Shown here: in pieces, positions 58,110 through 64,000 of the stretch
Layout: each line of letters begins with the position of its first letter
Position numbering within the stretch: position 1 is the stretch's first letter
DNA from: Poriferisodalis sp965208485
Lineage (GTDB): Bacteria; Actinomycetota; Acidimicrobiia; Acidimicrobiales; Poriferisodalaceae
Reading direction: 5' to 3'
DNA length: 64,000 nt
Assembly (NCBI RefSeq): GCF_965208485.1
Contig: NZ_OZ242344.1
Location: 1,240,001 to 1,304,000 of the forward strand
Notes under the pieces: model-generated
What the model was told of the DNA's origin: nothing
Database searches by the model: none
The model's input: only the letters and a program-made list of their open reading frames with translations
Position numbers and translations under genes: made by a program

Positions 58110-60503
58110 ATGAGCGATCTGCTGGTTGCCATCGTCATCGGCATCGGCGCGGGCGGCCTCTACGCCATGCTCGGCTCGGGGATCGTGGCTGCCTTCAAGG
58201 GCTCGGGCGTCATCAACTTCGCGCACGGCGCGGTCGCGATGTACGCCGCCTACACTTGGTCGGAGCTCCGCCAGACCGGCGACGTCTACCTGCCGTGGTT
58301 TGACCCGCTGCCCACGCACTGGCTGAACCTGCCGGTGCGCATCAACATCCGCGACACCGGGTTCTCCGAGGCCGGCTTCTTCTGGGATCAGGCCGTGCCG
58401 ATCTTCTTCGGCATGGCGATGGCCCTGCTGCTCGGCGTGATGCTGCACTACCTCGTGTTCCGGCCGCTGCGCAATTCGCCGGCGCTGGCGAAGGTCATCG
58501 GGTCGGTCGGAGCGATGCTGTGGTTCCAGTCCATCGCGCAGATCCACTTCGGCAGCACGCTGCGCACCCAGCAGGGATTCCTGCCCACCGGCTCGCTCGA
58601 CAATTTTCTCGGCTTGGGCGCCAGCATCGGCGTCGATCGGGTCTGGGTGCTCGTGGCGGCGCTGATCATGGGCGGCGGCGTGGCGCTGATCTACCGCTGC
58701 ACGCATTTCGGTCTCGCGACCAGAGCCGCTGACGAGAACGAGAAGGGCGCCACGCTGCTGGGCTACTCGCCCCAGCGGCTGGCGCTGCTGAACTGGCTGC
58801 TGGCCTCGCTCATGGCTGGTGCGGCGGGGCTGCTGTTCGTGGGCATCGCGACGCTCACCCCGTCCAACTACTCGCTGTTCGTCATCCCGGCGCTGGTGGC
58901 GGCGCTGCTCGGCAACCTGAAATCGGTCTGGCTGGCCACGCTGGGCGGCATCGGTCTGGGGATGGTCCAGTCCGGGTTTGTGAACATCGCCAATCGGGAC
59001 TGGTGGCCGGAGCTGCTGCGCGCCGAGGCCGTGCGGCAGATCATCCCGCTCGCCGTCGTGGTGCTGTTCCTGTTCCTGCGAGGCGACAAGCTGCCCGAGC
59101 GCGGCACCGTCGGCGTCAAGGGCCAGCCGCGGGCACCTAAGACGCGCAACCCGCTCGTGACCGCCGGACTCCCGCTGCTGCTGGCCCTGGGAGGCGTCTG
59201 GCTGTTCAGCGGGCCGTGGGAAGTGGCCTTCACCGCCTCGCTGGTGGCGATACCGGTGATGCTGTCGCTGGTGGTGCTGACCGGCTACCTCGGCCAGATC
59301 AGCTTGGCTCAGACGGCGCTGGGCGGCGTTGCCGCCTACATGATGGTGCGGCTCGTCTCGGACGGCACCAAAGAGACCGAGTTCCAATTCGTGACCGTCG
59401 ACGGGCCGGGGCTGCCGCACGAGATCGGCATGGTCTTGGGCGTGCTCATCGCGGTCGCTGCGGGGCTGCTCATCGCGCTGCCGGCGTTGCGCATCCGCGG
59501 CGTGCAGCTCGCGGTGGTCACCATCACCGCCGTCGTCGCGATCAGGGAATTCGTGCTGAAGAACGAATTCCTGTCCGGCGAGGGTGCGAAGTCGAACAAT
59601 CCGGTGCCCCGGCCGAGCGTCTTCGGCGCAGATGTCGGCGTTCAAGACCCCGAGACGTTCAATCCCGACCGCTGGCAGTTCGCGGTGTTCGCCATCATCC
59701 TCATCGTGCTCTGCGCGGTGGCGGTGACGAACCTGCGCCGGGGCGGCACCGGCAGGCGTTTCCTCGCCATCCGCTCGAACGAGCGCGCCGCTGCAGCAGC
59801 CGGCATCGACGTGGCTCGCAACAAGCTGCTGGGCTTCGGCATCGCTGCCGGGCTGGCCGGCGTCGGCGGCGTGCTGACGGCCTACAAGCTGTCGTCGATC
59901 TCGTTCGAGAACTACAACGTCTTCGTCGGCATCGCCGTGCTGGCCTTCGCCTACCTAGGCGGCATCTCGATGGCGTCAGGCTCGGTGTACGGCTCGCTGA
60001 TCTCGGCCGGCGGCATCCTCGCCTACTTCATCAGCCACCATTTCCCCGATGTCACCAAGGACTACATCACCGCCGTCGGCGCCCTCGGGCTGATCCTGAA
60101 CGCGATCATCACCAACGGCGAGGGCATCGCGATGCTGAACCTGCAGGCGATGGCTGTCGTGCGCAACTTCATTCGCTACGCCCGCTGGCGCCACTGGCAG
60201 CGCCTGTTGGTCCGGCTCGCACCCACCATCGCCATCAGCCTGGTGCTGGGATGGCTGGTCTGGACCCGCCAAGCGCACTTCAACGGCTGGATGCTGGTGC
60301 TGGCGGTGTGGATCGGGCTGAATGTGCGGGCGCTCATCCAGACCATCATCAGGTACGCCACCGGCACCGGCGGGCTGTTCTACGTGCCGCCGCCCGACTC
60401 GCCCGCGTGGGGCCCCGTCACTACCGAGCAGACGGCCCCGGCAGAACCCGCGCATGCCGCTGGCGCCGGCGTGTCAGGTGACGCAGGAGGCAACGCCTCG
60501 TGA
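58110..60503 (+). CDS. Fused LivH-LivM branched-chain ABC permease
   Basis: This 797-residue protein joins both permeases of a Liv-type importer. Residues about 1-310 are LivH-like (GLYAMLGSGIVAAFKGSGVINFAHG; key part VINFAHGAVAMY) and about 345-690 are LivM-like (LSLVVLTGYLGQISLAQTALGG; key part GYLGQISLAQ, with LRIRGVQLAVVTITA and RFLAIRSNERAAAAAGID). Two or three extra hydrophobic segments and a Pro/Ala tail follow. ATG 58110 overlaps a five-codon mini-frame from 58096 as ATGA, and the stop overlaps the livG start by four bases. Fused LivHM permeases are known in actinobacteria. Confidence 0.9.
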   Translation: MSDLLVAIVIGIGAGGLYAMLGSGIVAAFKGSGVINFAHGAVAMYAAYTWSELRQTGDVYLPWFDPLPTHWLNLPVRINIRDTGFSEAGFFWDQAVPIFFGMAMALLLGVMLHYLVFRPLRNSPALAKVIGSVGAMLWFQSIAQIHFGSTLRTQQGFLPTGSLDNFLGLGASIGVDRVWVLVAALIMGGGVALIYRCTHFGLATRAADENEKGATLLGYSPQRLALLNWLLASLMAGAAGLLFVGIATLTPSNYSLFVIPALVAALLGNLKSVWLATLGGIGLGMVQSGFVNIANRDWWPELLRAEAVRQIIPLAVVVLFLFLRGDKLPERGTVGVKGQPRAPKTRNPLVTAGLPLLLALGGVWLFSGPWEVAFTASLVAIPVMLSLVVLTGYLGQISLAQTALGGVAAYMMVRLVSDGTKETEFQFVTVDGPGLPHEIGMVLGVLIAVAAGLLIALPALRIRGVQLAVVTITAVVAIREFVLKNEFLSGEGAKSNNPVPRPSVFGADVGVQDPETFNPDRWQFAVFAIILIVLCAVAVTNLRRGGTGRRFLAIRSNERAAAAAGIDVARNKLLGFGIAAGLAGVGGVLTAYKLSSISFENYNVFVGIAVLAFAYLGGISMASGSVYGSLISAGGILAYFISHHFPDVTKDYITAVGALGLILNAIITNGEGIAMLNLQAMAVVRNFIRYARWRHWQRLLVRLAPTIAISLVLGWLVWTRQAHFNGWMLVLAVWIGLNVRALIQTIIRYATGTGGLFYVPPPDSPAWGPVTTEQTAPAEPAHAAGAGVSGDAGGNAS

Positions 60504-61290
60504 GCCTGCTCGAGACCTGCGACCTGACCGTCACCTTCGGCGGCCTGCATGCCAACGATGCAGTCAGCATCAGCATCGAGCCCGGCAGCTTCGTCGGCCT
60601 CATCGGGCCGAACGGCGCCGGCAAAACGACGTTCATCGACGCGATCACGGGCTTCGTCCCGACCTCCGCGGGCACCGCAACGCTCGACGGAGCGGACCTG
60701 CTGGCCATGAAGCCGCACGAGCGAGCCCAAGCGGGGCTGTCCCGCACATTCCAGTCCTTGGAGCTGTTCGACGATCTGAGCGTCGAGGACAACCTGCTCG
60801 TTGCGGGCGAGCGGCCCCGCTGGCACAGCTTCCTCGGCGATCTCGTCAAGCCCTCGCGCAAGACCGGGGTGGAGCCGCAGGTGGACTGGGCGCTGGAGGT
60901 GCTCGGGCTCACCGAGCATCGCGCCGCGAACCCCGGCGACCTGTCGCACGGGCAGCGGAAGCTCGTCGGGGTGGCCAGGGCACTGACATCGCAGCCCAAA
61001 CTGGTGCTGCTCGACGAGCCGGCAGCCGGACTCGACACATCAGAGAGCCAGCTGCTGGGCAGCCAATTGCGCTCATTCCTGACCCACGGCATCACGGTCT
61101 TCCTGATCGACCACGACATGGGCCTAGTGCTGAACGTCTGCGACTACATCTACGTGCTCGACTTCGGCAAGATCATCGCCGCCGGCACACCCGACGAGAT
61201 CAGAGTCCATCCTGAAGTGGTGCGGGCGTACCTCGGCGAGTCGGCCACCGACCTGCAAGAGGCGGGCGCCAAGGACGCGAGGGAGGCGCA

Positions 61291-61294
<4 letters not shown>
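60500..61294 (+). CDS. livG: LivG-type ABC ATPase
   Basis: This 264-residue ATPase belongs to the second Liv-like transporter. Walker A GPNGAGKTT, SRTFQSLELFDDLSVEDNLLV, signature LSHGQRKLVGVARAL, Walker B LVLLDEPAAGLD and H-loop IDHDMGLV are present. The signature Ser-His-Gly-Gln replaces the common Ser-Gly-Gly/Tyr-Gly forms, still close to LivG usage. GTG 60500 overlaps the permease stop, and the stop overlaps the livF start, by four bases each. The C-terminal RAYLGE segment is typical. Confidence 0.92.
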
Positions 61295-62079
<785 letters not shown>

Positions 62080-62116
62080 GCCTCGACCTCGCCGCAACCC
62101 CTGAGGGCAGACGCAG

Positions 62117-63382
62117 ATGGATAGCGCGCTGATCGACCGCATCCGCTCGGACATGTCGTATGAGTTCGATCGCACCGGCCCTCCGGAAGGCTTTCCCGCG
62201 TTCCACGACATACCTGTCGAGCGGCACATCACCGACGACTTCGCGGCGCTCGAGAACGAGCACATGTGGCCGCGCACGTGGGTGATCGCCGGGCGTGCGG
62301 AAGATGTCGCAGCGCCGGGCGACTACTTCGTGTTCAAGGACCTCGGTGTGCCGCTGCTGATCGTGCGCGGCACCGACGGCCAGATCCGCTGCTTCTACAA
62401 CACGTGTCAGCACCGGGGTGCACCGGTGGTACGCGATGACCGCGGCAGCTCACGCAGGCTGCGCTGCCAGTACCACTCATGGACCTACGAGATCGACGGC
62501 GGCACGCTGGTCTCGCTGCCCGACGAGCGCGACTTCGTCGACCTGGACTGGTCGGCTCGATGCCTGCCGCAGGCGAGCTGCGAGGTCTTCGGCGGCTTCA
62601 TCTTCGTGAACCGCGACCTCAGCGCACCGCCGCTGGCGGACTGGATCGGGCCGATCGCAGAGATCTTCGAGCCGTTCGACTGCGAGCTGCTGCGCGAGGT
62701 GTACCGCAAGAGCGTGATCGTCCCCTGCAACTGGAAGGTCACCGCCGAGGCGTTCTTGGAGGTGTACCACTTCCGACACATCCACTCCCGCAACGGCGTG
62801 TCTGTGCTCGACAACCGCGGTGCTGCGATGGGCCTGTACCCGAACGGCCACAGCCGCATGATCACCCCCTACTCGAAGCAGAACTGCGAGCGGATGGGGA
62901 TGGAGGCGTGGGACGACTGGAAGTTTCTGGACCAGGGCCCGTTCGCCACGGCCGAGCGCGTCCCTGCCATGGTCGACTGCACCAGCACGGCCCTCAGCCT
63001 GTTCCCGAACATCATCATCCCGTTCGGGCGCATCGGATTCCCCCTGCTGCTGTTCTGGCCGATGGACAAGCGGACCACCCGGCTCGACTGGATCTACTAC
63101 GCGCCCACGGTCGACGGCACTCACGCCTGGGGCGAGGGCGAACTGCCGCCGCACTGGCAGGAACGCCGCACGGGCTTCGACCAGATCATGGACGAGGACA
63201 TGATGAACATGGCCCCGATGCAGGAGTCGATGGAGTCACCGGCCTTGGGGGGCATTCCCATCAACTACCAAGAACGCCGCATCTGGCACCTGCACGAGCA
63301 GCTCGATCGGGTCATCGGCGCCGAGCGCATCCCCGAGCACCTGCGCATGCAGCCCCTGCTGGGCGATTACATCGAGGGATGA
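62117..63382 (+). CDS. Rieske oxygenase alpha subunit
   Basis: This third Rieske oxygenase of the island has 421 residues. Rieske ligands are C97-x-H99 and C117-x2-H120; mononuclear iron ligands E215-x2-H218-x4-H223 in EVYHFRHIH, again with Glu in the first place. It follows the second Liv operon by 37 bases and is probably part of it. The last codons and the stop are duplicated by a 20-base tandem repeat. A partial FAD dehydrogenase gene converges on it. A ring-compound substrate imported by the transporter is an inference from order alone. Confidence 0.9.
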   Translation: MDSALIDRIRSDMSYEFDRTGPPEGFPAFHDIPVERHITDDFAALENEHMWPRTWVIAGRAEDVAAPGDYFVFKDLGVPLLIVRGTDGQIRCFYNTCQHRGAPVVRDDRGSSRRLRCQYHSWTYEIDGGTLVSLPDERDFVDLDWSARCLPQASCEVFGGFIFVNRDLSAPPLADWIGPIAEIFEPFDCELLREVYRKSVIVPCNWKVTAEAFLEVYHFRHIHSRNGVSVLDNRGAAMGLYPNGHSRMITPYSKQNCERMGMEAWDDWKFLDQGPFATAERVPAMVDCTSTALSLFPNIIIPFGRIGFPLLLFWPMDKRTTRLDWIYYAPTVDGTHAWGEGELPPHWQERRTGFDQIMDEDMMNMAPMQESMESPALGGIPINYQERRIWHLHEQLDRVIGAERIPEHLRMQPLLGDYIEG

Positions 63383-63407
63383 GCGGCTACATCGAGGGAT
63401 GAGCGGC
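63368..63407. repeat. 20-base tandem duplication over a stop codon
   Basis: TACATCGAGGGATGAGCGGC occurs twice in a row (63368-63387 and 63388-63407) and includes the Rieske stop codon in both copies. Confidence 0.95.
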
Positions 63408-63423
63408 GCGGGCGAGCCTCGCT

Positions 63424-64000
63424 CTACCGCCCCGCGGTCACGGTGCGAGCAGCATCGCGGCCGGCGATGAAGCCCGTGGTGATGGCAGGGCCGAGGGTCC
63501 CCCCGGCGCCGCCGTACAGCATCCCGGTCGGTGCGGCCATGGCGTTGCCCGCGGCATACAGCCCGCCGATCACCCCGCCGGCATTGGCCAGCACCCGGCA
63601 CCGCGTGTCGGTCTTGGGGCCGCCATTGGTGCCCAGCGTGCCCAGCTCGATCTCGGTGGCGTAGTAGGGGGCGGTCTCCAGCGGCCCGAGCGTCGCGCCG
63701 ACACCTGCGATGCGCTGATCGCCGTTGAACGTGTCATAGGCGCTGTCGCCGCGACCGAACTCGGTGTCGCGCCCCTGTGCTGCGTCGGCGTTGAAGCGGG
63801 CCACGGTCGCCCCCAACGCCGGCGCCGGAACCCCGATCGCCGCGGCGAGCTCGTCGAGGGTCTCAGCACGGTTCATCCAGTCCGGTGCGTCCGGCCCCGG
63901 CGGCGCGCCGGCGACGTCATAGCTCAGCTTGTGACGGTGATCGAACACGAGCCAGCAGGGCAGATTCGGGTAGGTGAAGCCGGACGGATCGAACGTGTGG
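63424..64000 (-). CDS. FAD-dependent dehydrogenase, ketosteroid-dehydrogenase-like (partial)
   Basis: The C-terminal 190 or so residues of a flavoprotein run off the window's right edge; the frame is open to 64000, so the 5' part is missing. FDPSGFTYPNLPCWLVFDHRH, LAAAIGVPAPALGATVARFNADAA and the C-terminal NAGGVIGGLYAAGNAMAAPTG plus GGAGGTLGPAITTGFIAGRDAA (each cited by key parts) match the 3-oxosteroid 1-dehydrogenase/fumarate-reductase flavoprotein family, which ends in such an FAD-binding Gly-rich block. Steroid specificity is not shown by this part alone. It converges on a Rieske gene. Confidence 0.75.
   Translation of the reverse strand, partial: HTFDPSGFTYPNLPCWLVFDHRHKLSYDVAGAPPGPDAPDWMNRAETLDELAAAIGVPAPALGATVARFNADAAQGRDTEFGRGDSAYDTFNGDQRIAGVGATLGPLETAPYYATEIELGTLGTNGGPKTDTRCRVLANAGGVIGGLYAAGNAMAAPTGMLYGGAGGTLGPAITTGFIAGRDAARTVTAGR

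Overview
The window is high-GC DNA with the gene content of an actinobacterium, most likely an uncultured member of the Acidimicrobiia. Points in favour are the many F420-type luciferase-like monooxygenases, Rieske oxygenases and acyl-CoA enzymes, the Liv-type transporters, and a recurring TANNNT box 6 to 8 bases before start codons (leaderless transcription). I see no rRNA, tRNA or CRISPR array. This assignment is inference from gene content, not from a marker gene.

Layout. 0-9.4 kb: a secreted PPC-like protein behind a 14-G tract, a MauE-like protein, a flavin reductase, a 502-residue thioredoxin-like fusion, a UGSC-family selenoprotein with in-frame UGA, mutY, a MaoC dehydratase, an IS5-family element and a methylsuccinyl-CoA-dehydrogenase-like gene. 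9.5-14.7 kb: small metabolic and signalling genes. 15-21 kb: a complete branched-chain amino acid type ABC operon (livJHMGF) on the minus strand. 21.5-31.4 kb: a DMT exporter, rhomboid protease, AlkD-like repair protein, SulP transporter, lipoproteins, a broken lipase remnant, a PIG-L-like lipoprotein and an acyltransferase-like membrane protein. 31.5-42.5 kb: an ammonium channel, a two-gene transsulfuration operon, a giant indolepyruvate:ferredoxin oxidoreductase, an MFS carrier, a second selenoprotein (PrdB/GrdB-like, in-frame UGA) and an SDR. 42.6-47.8 kb: a two-domain glycosyltransferase divergent from a polysaccharide-type ABC exporter. 47.9-50.8 kb: an IS scar that has removed the end of an NtaA-like monooxygenase. 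50.8-64 kb: a catabolic island with three Rieske oxygenase alpha subunits, a luciferase-like monooxygenase, a PNPOx-like protein, a nitroreductase, a second Liv transporter with a fused LivH-LivM permease, and a partial FAD dehydrogenase.

How the genes fit together. Two Liv uptake systems and many oxygenases suggest an aerobic heterotroph taking up small organic acids or amides and degrading ring compounds. The MaoC/ACAD pair fits the ethylmalonyl-CoA pathway. The most notable signals are two selenocysteine genes that ordinary gene calling would split at UGA, each with a hairpin in the bacterial SECIS position, and a 60-base palindromic repeat family at three intergenic sites. A homopolymer that could switch the first gene on and off is also worth checking.
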